Positions 1 through 6,615 are shown, numbered from the stretch's first letter. The stretch: DNA of 6,615 bases from an uncultured Flavobacteriaceae bacterium (GCA_938074515.1 CALJFV010000131.1:1-6615); one strand, 5' to 3'. Translations and numbers: made by a program. Notes: a model not told the origin generated them from the letters alone.

Positions 1-601
1 TCGGGCCACCACAACTGAGACTATAGCCTGTTGAGCCCGTGGGTGTCGCAACAATGAGGCCGTCGCTCCAATAGGTGTTAAGATGCTCTTGATCGACCCA
101 AACATCCACGCGAATCATTGAAGTAGAGTCTTTTCTGTTTATCGAGACTTCATTTAAGGCAAAATTTAAATCACTTTCAGGACTGGTTAATCCCTTTGTA
201 TACACCTCTATCAGCGTGCGTTCGCTAATGCGATAGGCGCCTGATATTAATTGAGTGAGTTGGTCGGCAATGGCTTCTTTTGGAATTGTAGAGAGAAAGC
301 CTAATCGGCCCGTATTGATCCCAACCACAGGGATATTCATGTCACGGACATAGGTCACCGCTTTTAACATAGTGCCATCACCCCCAACGCTAATAAAGAA
401 ATCCAAGTGCTCATCTGGGGCATCGATAATTTCGATGCGCTGGGCATGCGCCATGGTGATTCGATGTGTTTCGAGTAAATCCCAGAGTTCACGGATCATG
501 CACACTTTTATATTTTGGGCAAAAAGGGTGTCGAGTATCACCTCAATAAAATGTTCAGAGCCTTTGTGATAAAATTGACCAAATACAGCAACGCGTGTCA
601 T
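1..601 (-). CDS. nadK: NAD kinase, C-terminus cut off by the window edge
   Basis: Cytosolic enzyme that phosphorylates NAD to NADP using ATP (or polyphosphate in some members), and so sets the NADPH supply for biosynthesis. The reading frame opens at an ATG at 599-601 and stays open for 200 codons to the window edge. It begins MTRVAVFGQF, a typical first beta strand. The family signatures are all present: GGDGTML at residues 73-79 (with the catalytic Asp75), the NTGRLGFL stretch at 96-103, the Asn150-Glu151 pair, and SDGLIVATPTGSTGY at 179-193. Bacteroidota NAD kinases are about 290 residues, so roughly the last 90, including the end of the beta-rich domain, lie outside. The gene starts 14 bases after the stop of the CBS-domain gene and is almost certainly co-transcribed with it from the promoter near 1300. 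No Shine-Dalgarno sequence is obvious. Identification is secure from the motifs. Confidence 0.96.
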   Translation of the reverse strand, partial: MTRVAVFGQFYHKGSEHFIEVILDTLFAQNIKVCMIRELWDLLETHRITMAHAQRIEIIDAPDEHLDFFISVGGDGTMLKAVTYVRDMNIPVVGINTGRLGFLSTIPKEAIADQLTQLISGAYRISERTLIEVYTKGLTSPESDLNFALNEVSINRKDSTSMIRVDVWVDQEHLNTYWSDGLIVATPTGSTGYSLSCGGP

Positions 602-615
602 GATTCTGAAGCGAT

Positions 616-1272
616 TTAAATGTTCAGGTATTTGTCAAGATATTCAGAGCGCTCTTTGAGCTGATTCAGGGTGCTGTCTTTTTCATGAACTGAAATAATG
701 TCAAACCCATAGCGTCTGAGGGCTTCGATACAAATCGTGATGGTTTCAGAGGATACTTTTAAGGTCACTTGGGTCAGGTCATTGTTCTGCTCTGAGACAA
801 ACGCACCCAATAAATGACCACCGTTGGATTCAATAATTTGGGTGAGTTCTGCCAAAGAATATTCATTGGTCTTTCGCCCCACAATTAAAACCACTCCTTC
901 TGCCGACAAAAACGGTGTGTTGTGAAATAAATGCATAATATCACTAAGTTCGTAATAGCCGACATAGCCGCCTTGCTCATCGACAACGGGCATGATGTTG
1001 GTTTGGTGTTGCGCAAAAGCCTCGAGTATTTCGAACCATGAATTTTGAGCGCGCACAAAAAAACGGCTTAGGGCATATTGCACTTCATTTAACGTCATAT
1101 TTGGATCAAGACAAAGCGCATCTGTTTCAGAAAGTGCCCCTAAATATTGTGCCTCTCTAGTGACCAAAACATGAGACAAAGAGCAGTGACTGAGTGTTTC
1201 GCGGACATCAATCAATTTATCTTCAAGCGCAAAAGGCTTGTGATCATTGATAATAAAATTTGTACAGTCCAT
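616..1272 (-). CDS. Two-CBS-domain protein with C-terminal ACT-like region
   Basis: A 218-residue soluble protein with no signal peptide or membrane segment. Two CBS repeats are visible: roughly residues 1-53 (ending YLGALSETDAL) and 70-118 (with MPVVDEQGGYVGYYELSDI, the usual CBS beta-strand and closing Ser-Asp-Ile). A third region, about 124-200, has the beta-alpha-beta pattern of an ACT-like domain (EGVVLIVG, then SLAELTQIIESNGGHLLGAFV). CBS pairs commonly bind AMP, ATP or related adenosyl ligands, and ACT folds bind small ligands, so a regulatory sensor is the natural guess; the ligand is unknown. I chose ATG at 1270-1272. An in-frame TTG at 1297-1299 would add nine residues, but it lies inside the probable promoter -7 element. 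The gene lies 14 bases upstream of nadK; from memory this pairing recurs in Bacteroidota, which suggests a role linked to NAD(P) or adenylate status. That link is inference. Confidence 0.85.
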   Translation of the reverse strand: MDCTNFIINDHKPFALEDKLIDVRETLSHCSLSHVLVTREAQYLGALSETDALCLDPNMTLNEVQYALSRFFVRAQNSWFEILEAFAQHQTNIMPVVDEQGGYVGYYELSDIMHLFHNTPFLSAEGVVLIVGRKTNEYSLAELTQIIESNGGHLLGAFVSEQNNDLTQVTLKVSSETITICIEALRRYGFDIISVHEKDSTLNQLKERSEYLDKYLNI

Positions 1273-1296
1273 GGGGTAATTTTTCTGCAAATTACT

Positions 1297-1326
1297 CAAA
1301 TTTAGCCGCTTTTTTCCCTGATCAAG
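1297..1326 (-). promoter_or_regulatory. Bacteroidota-type promoter for the CBS-nadK operon
   Basis: Read on the minus strand, CTTG (1326-1323) is followed after 18 bases by TAAATTTG (1304-1297). This is an exact TAnnTTTG -7 element and a TTG-containing -33 element within the usual spacing for the Bacteroidota primary sigma factor. Transcription would begin near 1292 and leave a leader of about 20 bases before the ATG at 1272. That leader length supports the ATG over the upstream TTG start. Confidence 0.65.
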
Positions 1327-1330
1327 TTTG

Positions 1331-1338
1331 TATTTTTG
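1331..1338 (+). promoter_or_regulatory. Possible -7 element of the pdxJ promoter
   Basis: TATTTTTG matches the Bacteroidota -7 consensus TAnnTTTG exactly and lies 17 bases before the pdxJ ATG, giving a predicted leader of only about a dozen bases. No good TTG is found at the expected distance upstream, where the sequence is a run of T, so the -33 half is weak. The site lies just beside the -33 element of the divergent promoter, so the two promoter regions overlap. Confidence 0.4.
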
Positions 1339-1355
1339 CCATTCATTAAATTGCT

Positions 1356-2072
1356 ATGACCCGACTCAGTGTAAATATCAATAAAATCGCTACCCTGCGT
1401 AATGCTCGTGGCGGTAATGTCCCCGATGTAATTCAAGTAGCCATCGATGCGCAAAAATATGGGGCACAAGGCATCACCATTCATCCGCGTCCTGACCAGC
1501 GACATATTCGTTATCAGGATGCCGTGGACCTTAAACCTGTTGTGTATACGGAATTCAATATCGAAGGTAATCCTCAATCTAAATTTCTGGGACTTGTCGA
1601 GAAATTGCGCCCTGATCAGGTTACCTTAGTCCCTGACGCGGATGATGCGATAACTTCCAATGCGGGGTGGGACACCATAAAAAATCAAGAGCGACTAAAA
1701 GAGATTATTGCTGGATGTAAGAATATTGGCGTGCGCACCTCAATATTTGTGGCCCCAGACTTAAAAATGATCGAAGGTGCTGCTGCGTGCGGTACAGACC
1801 GGATTGAACTTTACACCGAAGCCTACGCCCATCAATATTCCCTAAACCCTGAAAAGGCTGTTGCGCCCTATGCGGCGGCGGCCACTTTAGCTCATGAATT
1901 AGGGCTCGGGATAAATGCTGGTCACGATCTTTCTTTGGAAAATATCGAATACTTTGCTAAAAATGTTCCGAATTTGGCCGAGGTTTCTATCGGTCACGCC
2001 CTAATTTGTGAGGCCTTGTACCAGGGTCTAGAAACGGTTATTCAGTCTTATTTAAAAAAGCTTGCTCCTTGA
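1356..2072 (+). CDS. pdxJ: Pyridoxine 5'-phosphate synthase
   Basis: Cytosolic TIM-barrel enzyme that condenses 1-deoxy-D-xylulose 5-phosphate with 3-amino-2-oxopropyl phosphate to form pyridoxine 5'-phosphate, the ring-closing step of the DXP-dependent vitamin B6 pathway. The 238 residues match the normal family length. Signatures: [15 protein letters not shown] at residues 6-20, [12 protein letters not shown] at 40-51 with the active-site His43, FNIEGNP at 67-73 with Glu70, INAGHDL at 186-192 with His190, and the phosphate-binding SIGHA at 211-215. These correspond to the three catalytic residues His45, Glu72 and His193 of the E. coli enzyme as I recall them. The ATG at 1356 fits the usual N-terminus. 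The gene is divergent from the CBS-nadK pair and overlaps the next gene by 4 bases, so the two are probably translated from one mRNA. No truncation or odd residue is seen. Confidence 0.97.
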   Translation: MTRLSVNINKIATLRNARGGNVPDVIQVAIDAQKYGAQGITIHPRPDQRHIRYQDAVDLKPVVYTEFNIEGNPQSKFLGLVEKLRPDQVTLVPDADDAITSNAGWDTIKNQERLKEIIAGCKNIGVRTSIFVAPDLKMIEGAAACGTDRIELYTEAYAHQYSLNPEKAVAPYAAAATLAHELGLGINAGHDLSLENIEYFAKNVPNLAEVSIGHALICEALYQGLETVIQSYLKKLAP

Positions 2073-2836
2073 TCTTAAACAGCAATATCGTTGGTGAAGG
2101 ACGGCCCGTAATAATTTTGCACGGATTTTTAGGTATGGGCGATAATTGGAAGTCTTTGGCGATGAATATGGCCCAAGAAGGCTTTCAGGTGCATTTGGTA
2201 GATCAGCGAAATCACGGCAGAAGTTTTCATCATCCTGAATTTAATTACCAGCTTCTTACTCAAGATTTAAAGGAATATTTAGATCATCAAGGATTAGATC
2301 GTGTTGTATTATTGGGACACTCCATGGGCGGTAAAACGGCAATGAATTTTGCGACCCAATATCCTGAATCTGTGCGTCATTTGGCTGTGGCAGATATTGG
2401 GCCAAAAGAATACCCACCCCACCATCAAGCTATATTAAAGGCCTTGAACTATTTGGCGCAAAGTGTGCCGACTTCGCGTAAACAGGCTGATGATCTTCTT
2501 TCTGAATACATCTCAGAGCCGGGAATCCGACAATTTCTATTAAAAAATCTTTACTGGAAACAGCCAGAACAATTGGGGCTGAGGATAAACCTGATTTCAT
2601 TGACTGAAAATGCTGATCAAATCGGCGCAGCATTATCGGCCGCTGCTATTTTTGAGGGACCAACACTATTTCTCAAAGGGGCCAAATCGGCATATATTTT
2701 GCCTGAGGATCAGGCGGGCATAACGCGTCATTTTCCTCAATCAAAACTTATTGAGATCCCGCGAGCGGGCCATTGGCTGCACGCTGAAAATCCAAAAGAT
2801 TTTCTGGCCGCATTTCTTGCTTTTATCCAAGGCTAA
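2069..2836 (+). CDS. Alpha/beta-fold hydrolase, YbfF-type esterase
   Basis: A 255-residue serine hydrolase with no signal peptide, so presumably cytosolic. LHGFLG (17-22) supplies the oxyanion-hole strand turn, GHSMGG (83-88) holds the nucleophile Ser85, and [10 protein letters not shown] (233-242) holds His235. The usual acid after beta strand 7 is missing: that position reads GAKSAYIL. Instead Asp109 in VADIGPKEY lies 24 residues after the serine, the spacing I recall for Ser89/Asp113 of E. coli Ybf[10 protein letters not shown] at 44-52 is also typical of this branch, whose members act on short acyl and thioester substrates in vitro. The physiological substrate is unknown. The start is TTG at 2069, overlapping the pdxJ stop as TTGA. 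No upstream ATG is in frame nearby, and the N-terminus [11 protein letters not shown] aligns with where relatives begin. Probable translational coupling with pdxJ; a role in B6 metabolism is not shown by the sequence. Confidence 0.88.
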   Translation: MILNSNIVGEGRPVIILHGFLGMGDNWKSLAMNMAQEGFQVHLVDQRNHGRSFHHPEFNYQLLTQDLKEYLDHQGLDRVVLLGHSMGGKTAMNFATQYPESVRHLAVADIGPKEYPPHHQAILKALNYLAQSVPTSRKQADDLLSEYISEPGIRQFLLKNLYWKQPEQLGLRINLISLTENADQIGAALSAAAIFEGPTLFLKGAKSAYILPEDQAGITRHFPQSKLIEIPRAGHWLHAENPKDFLAAFLAFIQG

Positions 2837-2874
2837 GCGGACAACAAGTCCCTTGCAAATCCCTAAGGACAAAT

Positions 2875-2906
2875 CTTGTAGGATAAGCTGAAAAGAATTA
2901 CTTTTG
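2875..2906 (+). promoter_or_regulatory. Bacteroidota-type promoter for tig
   Basis: CTTG at 2875-2878 is followed after 20 bases by TACTTTTG at 2899-2906. This gives a TTG -33 element and an exact TAnnTTTG -7 element at near-ideal spacing. Transcription should start around 2911, about 20 bases before the tig ATG. It lies in the 96-base gap after the hydrolase gene, so trigger factor is likely transcribed on its own rather than by readthrough alone. Confidence 0.7.
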
Positions 2907-2932
2907 CCACCTATTTTTAAGGCGTAAACCAC

Positions 2933-4255
2933 ATGGAAATCAACAGAAAGAACATTGACAAACTTAATGCGGTAATTACCGTGAATATCAAAGCCGCAGA
3001 TTATAAAGATCAGGTGGAAAAGGTTTTGTCAAATTACAAGAAAAATGCCAATATTCCTGGATTTAGAAAGGGCCATATCCCTATGGGTATGGTGAAAAAA
3101 CAATTTGGAAAGGCTGTTCTTGTAGAAGAAGTAAATAAATTACTTCAAGAGAAGTTGAATGAATACCTCAAAAAAGAGGAAATCGACATTCTAGGAAATC
3201 CATTGCCAAAAAATGAAGTAGAAATTGACTGGGGCCAAGAAGACTTTAGTTTTGAATTTGAATTAGGTCTTGCGCCTGAGTTTACAGTTGATGTAGCCAA
3301 AAAGGCTACCGTGCATTATCAAATCGAGGCAGATAAAGCCATGATCGAGAATCAAATTAAGACGATTCGCAACCAGTACGGAAAGTTGATTGCCAAGGAT
3401 AAAGCTGAGGCCGGTGACGAACTTACGGGAACATTCTTTAGTGAAGATGATGGGATTGACCACAAAGCGACTTTTGATTTGGAATTGATCGGCAGTAAAA
3501 AACAACGCGAGGCTCTTGTCGGTGTTGGGGTGGGTACTCAAGTGACCTTAAATACTAAAGGCCTTTTCAAAGAGCAAAGAGATTTGGAGCGTATGTTAGG
3601 AATTGACGCTGACAAAGCAAAAAATCTCAAAACGGACGTTGTTTTTACAATTTCTGAAATTAACCAAAGAGAAAAAGCAGAACTCAATCAAGAATTGTTT
3701 GACAAGCTTTTTGGTCCTGGAAATGTCAGTTCAGAAAAAGAGCTTAAAGAAAAAATCAAAGAAGATGCAGAGCGCCAGTTTGTGCAACAGAGTGATCAGA
3801 AGCTTTTGAATGACGTCATCGACACCTTGATCGAAAATACAAAATTTGATCTGCCAGAAGATTTTCTAAAACGATGGATTCAAAGTACGGGCGAAGCAAA
3901 ATTAACTCAAGAAGAGGCTGAGGCGGAATACGAGCGCAGTGTTAAAGGCTTGCGCTATCAGTTAATTGAAGGTAAGTTGCGAGAAGAGCATGAAGAGTTG
4001 CAGTTGAAGTTTGAGGACCTGAACGCCTATGCCAATGAGATGATCAAAATGCAAATGATGCAGTACGGGCACCCAAATCCCTCTGACGAAGAAGTTACCG
4101 GAATTGTGGCACGCATCATGAGTAATGAAGATGAAGTACGCCGCATGAGTGAACAACTCAACACCAAAAATCTTTTGGCCTTCTTTAAAGCCAATGCCAA
4201 ACTAAAAACCAAAAAAGTAAATTACGAGGAATTCATCAAGCAGGCCTACGCCTAA
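2933..4255 (+). CDS. tig: Trigger factor, ribosome-associated chaperone
   Basis: ATP-independent chaperone that docks at the ribosomal exit tunnel and shields nascent chains. Domain order over 440 residues: N-terminal ribosome-binding domain (about 1-115) with the docking signature GFRKGHIP at 43-50 followed by MGMVKKQFGKAVL; a middle FKBP-like region (about 155-245); and a long helical C-terminal chaperone region (about 247-440), rich in Lys, Glu and Gln. The middle region keeps the opening (KAEAGDEL) and the closing strand (VVFTISEI) but lacks the hydrophobic MGQGRMIPGFE-type core that forms the isomerase pocket in E. coli, so peptidyl-prolyl isomerase activity is doubtful. Degenerate middle domains are, as far as I recall, common in Bacteroidota trigger factors. 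The ATG at 2933 fits the family N-terminus. The gene has its own promoter and a terminator after it, and lies upstream of clpP and clpX as in many bacteria. Confidence 0.96.
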   Translation: MEINRKNIDKLNAVITVNIKAADYKDQVEKVLSNYKKNANIPGFRKGHIPMGMVKKQFGKAVLVEEVNKLLQEKLNEYLKKEEIDILGNPLPKNEVEIDWGQEDFSFEFELGLAPEFTVDVAKKATVHYQIEADKAMIENQIKTIRNQYGKLIAKDKAEAGDELTGTFFSEDDGIDHKATFDLELIGSKKQREALVGVGVGTQVTLNTKGLFKEQRDLERMLGIDADKAKNLKTDVVFTISEINQREKAELNQELFDKLFGPGNVSSEKELKEKIKEDAERQFVQQSDQKLLNDVIDTLIENTKFDLPEDFLKRWIQSTGEAKLTQEEAEAEYERSVKGLRYQLIEGKLREEHEELQLKFEDLNAYANEMIKMQMMQYGHPNPSDEEVTGIVARIMSNEDEVRRMSEQLNTKNLLAFFKANAKLKTKKVNYEEFIKQAYA

Positions 4256-4279
4256 TGCTCAGTGAAAATACTTATCTTT

Positions 4280-4314
4280 AAAGCGTTGATCCTGAAAATT
4301 TCAACGCTTTTTTT
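4280..4314 (+). terminator. Rho-independent terminator after tig
   Basis: AAAGCGTTGA (4280-4289) and TCAACGCTTT (4301-4310) form a perfect 10-base-pair stem around an 11-base loop, followed by further T to 4314, so the 3' arm runs into a seven-T tract. It lies 25 bases after the tig stop and 28 bases before the clpP start, and should separate tig from clpPX transcription. Confidence 0.88.
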
Positions 4315-4341
4315 CTCCTATATAACACTAGAGATTGCATC

Positions 4342-5025
4342 ATGAACTACGCAGAAGAATTTAAAAAATTTGCCATTAAAGATCAAGGCATTAGCAGTAC
4401 GTATTACGATAAAATTGTCAGCAGTATGACCCCAGTGGGGCTGACCCCAAACATTATTGAGGAACGCCAGATGAACATCGCGATATTCGATGTGTTTTCG
4501 CGTTTGATGATGGATCGTATTATTTTTTTAGGAACAGGAATTAATGATCAAGTGGCCAACATCGTACAGGCTCAACTGCTCTTTTTAGAGAGTGTGGATT
4601 CGAGCAAGGACATTCAAATTTACATAAACTCTCCAGGCGGAAGTGTTTATGCTGGCCTGGGAATTTATGATACCATGCAATTCATTAAGCCAGATGTAGC
4701 CACCATTTGTACGGGTATGGCGGCCTCTATGGGGGCGGTCTTACTTTGTGCGGGAGCGGCAGGCAAGCGCAGTGGATTGACCCACTCTAGAGTGATGATC
4801 CACCAGCCGATGGGCGGAGCTCAAGGACAGGCCAGTGATATTGAAATTACTGCTAAGGAGATTTTGACGCTTCGCGATGAACTTTATGCCATTATTGCAC
4901 ATCATACAGGCCAAAAAGTAGAAAAAGTCCATAAAGACAGTGATCGCGACTACTGGATGAAGTCAGACAAGGCCTTGGAATATGGCATGATTGACGAAAT
5001 CTTGACGCGGGACAAAACCAAATAA
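4342..5025 (+). CDS. clpP: ATP-dependent Clp protease proteolytic subunit
   Basis: Serine peptidase that assembles into a double-ring barrel and degrades proteins fed to it by ClpX. The 227 residues contain the catalytic triad Ser129 (in GMAASMGAV), His154 (in MIHQPMGG) and Asp203 (in SDRDYWM). The Ser-His spacing of 25 and His-Asp spacing of 49 equal those of the E. coli enzyme. [11 protein letters not shown] at 95-105 forms the oxyanion/substrate strand, and the handle helix follows [13 protein letters not shown]. Before the conserved core (IIEERQMN, 38-45) the N-terminus is longer than in E. coli; alignment to the E. coli mature end places a possible processing point near residue 33, so the propeptide would be about 30 residues. 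The start ATG has no strong Shine-Dalgarno sequence. I found no convincing promoter in the 27 bases after the tig terminator. The stop lies 2 bases before clpX, so the two are an operon. Confidence 0.97.
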   Translation: MNYAEEFKKFAIKDQGISSTYYDKIVSSMTPVGLTPNIIEERQMNIAIFDVFSRLMMDRIIFLGTGINDQVANIVQAQLLFLESVDSSKDIQIYINSPGGSVYAGLGIYDTMQFIKPDVATICTGMAASMGAVLLCAGAAGKRSGLTHSRVMIHQPMGGAQGQASDIEITAKEILTLRDELYAIIAHHTGQKVEKVHKDSDRDYWMKSDKALEYGMIDEILTRDKTK

Positions 5026-5027
5026 TC

Positions 5028-6257
5028 ATGACTAAAGAAGTTTTGTCTTGTTCTTTTTGTGGGCGTAAAAAGCCAGAAACCAATCTGCTGATTGCCGGTA
5101 ATTCAGCCCATATTTGCGATGAGTGTATTGAGCAAGCCCATGGCATAGTGCTGCAAGAACACAAACACGAACAGCAACAAGGACTCGATGGAGAAGTGAT
5201 GCTTAAAAAGCCAAAGCAAATTAAGGCTTTTTTGGATGACTATGTGATCGGACAAGAGCAAACCAAAAAGGTCATTTCTGTAGCCGTTTACAATCACTAC
5301 AAAAGATTACTTCAGCCTGAAGACGATCAATCGATTGAAATCCAAAAGAGCAATATCATCATCGTGGGGCAGACCGGTACCGGTAAAACCCTTATGGCCA
5401 AAACCATTGCCAAGATGCTCAATGTGCCTTTGGCCATTGTCGATGCCACGGTTTTGACTGAGGCTGGTTATGTAGGGGAGGATGTGGAGAGCATTTTGAC
5501 TCGCCTTCTGCAAGCCGCGGATTACGATTTAGACAAAGCAGAAAAAGGGATAGTGTTTATCGATGAGATCGATAAAATTGCCCGAAAAAGCGACAACCCA
5601 AGCATCACCCGTGATGTCAGTGGGGAAGGGGTGCAACAGGCCCTGTTAAAACTCCTGGAAGGCACCGTAGTAAACGTGCCCCCAAAAGGCGGACGCAAGC
5701 ATCCGGATCAGAAGTTTATTGAAGTCAATACAGAGCATATTTTGTTTATCGCCGGTGGCGCCTTCGATGGCATCGAGCGGCATATATCTAAAAGGCTAAA
5801 TCGTCAGGCCGTGGGGTTCAGTGCCTCAAAAAAACAAACGGGTACGGACCACGAATTACTCTCTTTTGTCACGCCAAAAGACCTCAAGGATTTCGGGCTG
5901 ATTCCTGAGATCATTGGGCGATTGCCTGTGCTGACTTACATGAAACCTTTAGACGCCGAGGCTTTGCGCGCCATTCTGACCGAGCCTAAAAACGCCATCA
6001 TCAAACAATACATCAAATTGTTTGAGATGGATCAGATCAAGCTAAACTTTACCGATGAAGCCCTGGATTATATCGTAACCCAGGCCGTGGAATACGCCTT
6101 AGGAGCTCGCGGATTGCGCTCCTTGTGCGAGACGGTATTGACCGATGCCATGTTTGACCTACCGGGTTCTGAAACCCTAGAGCTCGAAGTGGATTTAGAC
6201 TTTGTGCAGCGTCATTTGAGCCCTGACACCCTCAATACTTTGAGGGCGGTTTCTTAA
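5028..6257 (+). CDS. clpX: ATP-dependent Clp protease ATP-binding subunit ClpX
   Basis: Hexameric AAA+ unfoldase that recognises tagged or misfolded proteins, unfolds them with ATP and threads them into ClpP. At 409 residues it is near the family norm. N-terminal C4 zinc-binding domain: Cys8, Cys11, Cys30, Cys33. AAA+ core: Walker A GQTGTGKT at 114-121, pore loop GYVG at 147-150, Walker B VFIDEID at 176-182, RKH loop at 223-225, arginine finger in IGRLPV (Arg298), and sensor-2 GARGLRS at 359-365. The ClpP-docking IGF-type loop is present as VGF at 262-264. Walker A position 2 is Gln115, where ClpX proteins normally have Pro; Lys120 and Thr121 are intact, so I expect an active ATPase. The start ATG is 2 bases after the clpP stop. 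The 3' end overlaps the convergent GH3 gene by 4 bases. Confidence 0.97.
   Translation: MTKEVLSCSFCGRKKPETNLLIAGNSAHICDECIEQAHGIVLQEHKHEQQQGLDGEVMLKKPKQIKAFLDDYVIGQEQTKKVISVAVYNHYKRLLQPEDDQSIEIQKSNIIIVGQTGTGKTLMAKTIAKMLNVPLAIVDATVLTEAGYVGEDVESILTRLLQAADYDLDKAEKGIVFIDEIDKIARKSDNPSITRDVSGEGVQQALLKLLEGTVVNVPPKGGRKHPDQKFIEVNTEHILFIAGGAFDGIERHISKRLNRQAVGFSASKKQTGTDHELLSFVTPKDLKDFGLIPEIIGRLPVLTYMKPLDAEALRAILTEPKNAIIKQYIKLFEMDQIKLNFTDEALDYIVTQAVEYALGARGLRSLCETVLTDAMFDLPGSETLELEVDLDFVQRHLSPDTLNTLRAVS
6229..6255 (+). terminator. Possible terminator embedded in the end of clpX
   Basis: CCCTCAA (6229-6235) pairs perfectly with TTGAGGG (6240-6246) around the 4-base loop TACT, and a T-rich stretch (TTTCTT, ending 6255) follows three bases later. 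It lies within the last ten or so clpX codons, the only room available because the next gene's stop overlaps. The T-tract is short and interrupted, so efficiency is uncertain. Read on the other strand, no T-run follows the hairpin, so it would serve clpPX only. Confidence 0.5.
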
Positions 6258-6615
6258 GAGTTTAATTCCAAAAGCTCCTCTATAAAATTTCTCCTATTAG
6301 ACAGTCGTGGAACTTTGTGTTGACCACCCAGTTTTTCTTTGCTCTTGAGCCAGTCGTAAAATAGTTTGGGTCGCACTGAAACAATCTGTGGTGGATTCAA
6401 AGTAATGTTTCCAGCGCGTTTGGCCTCATAATCGGAGTTCAGATCCTGAAGTGCTTTATCCAGGATTTGACCAAAGACCTCGAGGTTTTTTGGGGGTGTT
6501 TTAAATTCAATGAGCCATTGGTGGGCGCCTTTGGCTTTACCATCCATAAAAATCGGGCCAGCAGTGTAATCCACAATCTCTGCCTCTTGCACGCGGGCGG
6601 CGATGCGCAGGGCTT
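6254..6615 (-). CDS. GH3-family acyl-adenylating protein, C-terminal fragment
   Basis: Only the last 119 codons are in the window. The frame is open to the right edge, beginning ALRIAAR, and the in-frame GTG at 6590-6592 is an internal valine, not a start. The C-terminal landmarks of the GH3 (auxin-responsive promoter) family are clear: [11 protein letters not shown], then [18 protein letters not shown], then the near-invariant [12 protein letters not shown] at about residues 95-106 of the visible part. The plant members adenylate carboxylic acids such as indoleacetate or jasmonate and conjugate them to amino acids. The bacterial homologues, about 500 residues and common in Bacteroidota, have no settled substrate that I know of. 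The catalytic ATP-binding portion lies outside the window. The gene converges on clpX, and its TAA (6256-6254) overlaps the clpX TAA by two bases. Confidence 0.9.
   Translation of the reverse strand, partial: ALRIAARVQEAEIVDYTAGPIFMDGKAKGAHQWLIEFKTPPKNLEVFGQILDKALQDLNSDYEAKRAGNITLNPPQIVSVRPKLFYDWLKSKEKLGGQHKVPRLSNRRNFIEELLELNS

Noticed and set aside
372..569. Rightward open frame of 65 codons
   Set aside because: It lies wholly antisense to the NAD kinase core, including its GGDGT motif, and its translation resembles no family.
1273..1299. Nine-residue N-terminal extension of the CBS protein from TTG
   Set aside because: The TTG coincides with the end of the TAAATTTG promoter element, so it would be upstream of the likely transcription start; the ATG at 1272 is preferred.
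1302..1577. Leftward open frame of 91 codons
   Set aside because: It is antisense to the start of pdxJ and covers the divergent promoters; pdxJ is secure by motif, and this frame has no recognisable domain.
2844..2879. Imperfect hairpin (ACAAG with CTTGT, inner GTCC with GGAC) after the hydrolase gene
   Set aside because: The stem is interrupted by a bulge and an unequal internal loop, and no T-tract follows; it also overlaps the tig -33 element. Probably not a terminator.
3263..3541. Leftward open frame of 92 codons inside tig
   Set aside because: Antisense shadow of the well-identified trigger factor gene, with no domain or start signal.
4273..4280. TATCTTTA as a clpP promoter -7 element
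   Set aside because: It misses the final G of TAnnTTTG, has no TTG at the right distance upstream, and a transcript from it would run straight into the terminator at 4280-4314.
4892..5164. Leftward open frame of 90 codons across the clpP-clpX junction
   Set aside because: Antisense to two secure genes, with no recognisable domain.
6164..6177. Small hairpin GGGTT-CTGA-AACCC in clpX
   Set aside because: The stem is five base pairs with no T-run after it and lies inside conserved coding sequence.

Overview
The window is an ordinary stretch of housekeeping chromosome from a member of the Bacteroidota, probably a flavobacterium-like or related marine/environmental lineage; I cannot place it more finely. 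Three things point there. The ClpP, ClpX, trigger factor, PdxJ and GH3 proteins all carry Bacteroidota-style sequence. Promoter-like sites fit the Bacteroidota consensus (TTG, about 19 bases, TAnnTTTG) rather than the E. coli sigma70 consensus. Most start codons lack a clear Shine-Dalgarno sequence, which is usual in this phylum. GC content looks moderate, and I see no mobile element, tRNA, rRNA or CRISPR array.

Left part (1-2836): two gene pairs diverge from an 83-base spacer. Leftward runs a two-CBS-domain protein followed 14 bases later by NAD kinase, which is cut by the left window edge. Rightward run pdxJ (the ring-closing step of vitamin B6 synthesis) and an alpha/beta hydrolase of the YbfF type whose TTG start overlaps the pdxJ stop by 4 bases. 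The spacer holds a good leftward promoter and a weaker rightward one, and the two are interleaved. The pairing of NADP and pyridoxal-phosphate supply, with a probable nucleotide-sensing CBS protein, gives this half a cofactor theme.

Right part (2837-6257): the protein-quality-control cluster tig-clpP-clpX. Trigger factor folds nascent chains at the ribosome, ClpX unfolds condemned proteins, and ClpP degrades them. tig has its own well-matched promoter and is followed by a strong rho-independent terminator. clpP and clpX are 2 bases apart and clearly one transcription unit, although I could not find a convincing promoter for it.

Right edge (6254-6615): the 3' end of a GH3-family acyl-adenylating protein converges on clpX. 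The two stop codons overlap within 4 bases, and a hairpin that could terminate clpX lies inside its last codons.

I looked for an undescribed system and found none. The points worth a second look are modest: the CBS/NAD kinase pairing, the interleaved promoters, a degenerate prolyl-isomerase domain in trigger factor, an unusual Walker A residue in ClpX, and the stop-to-stop overlap with a coding-embedded terminator.
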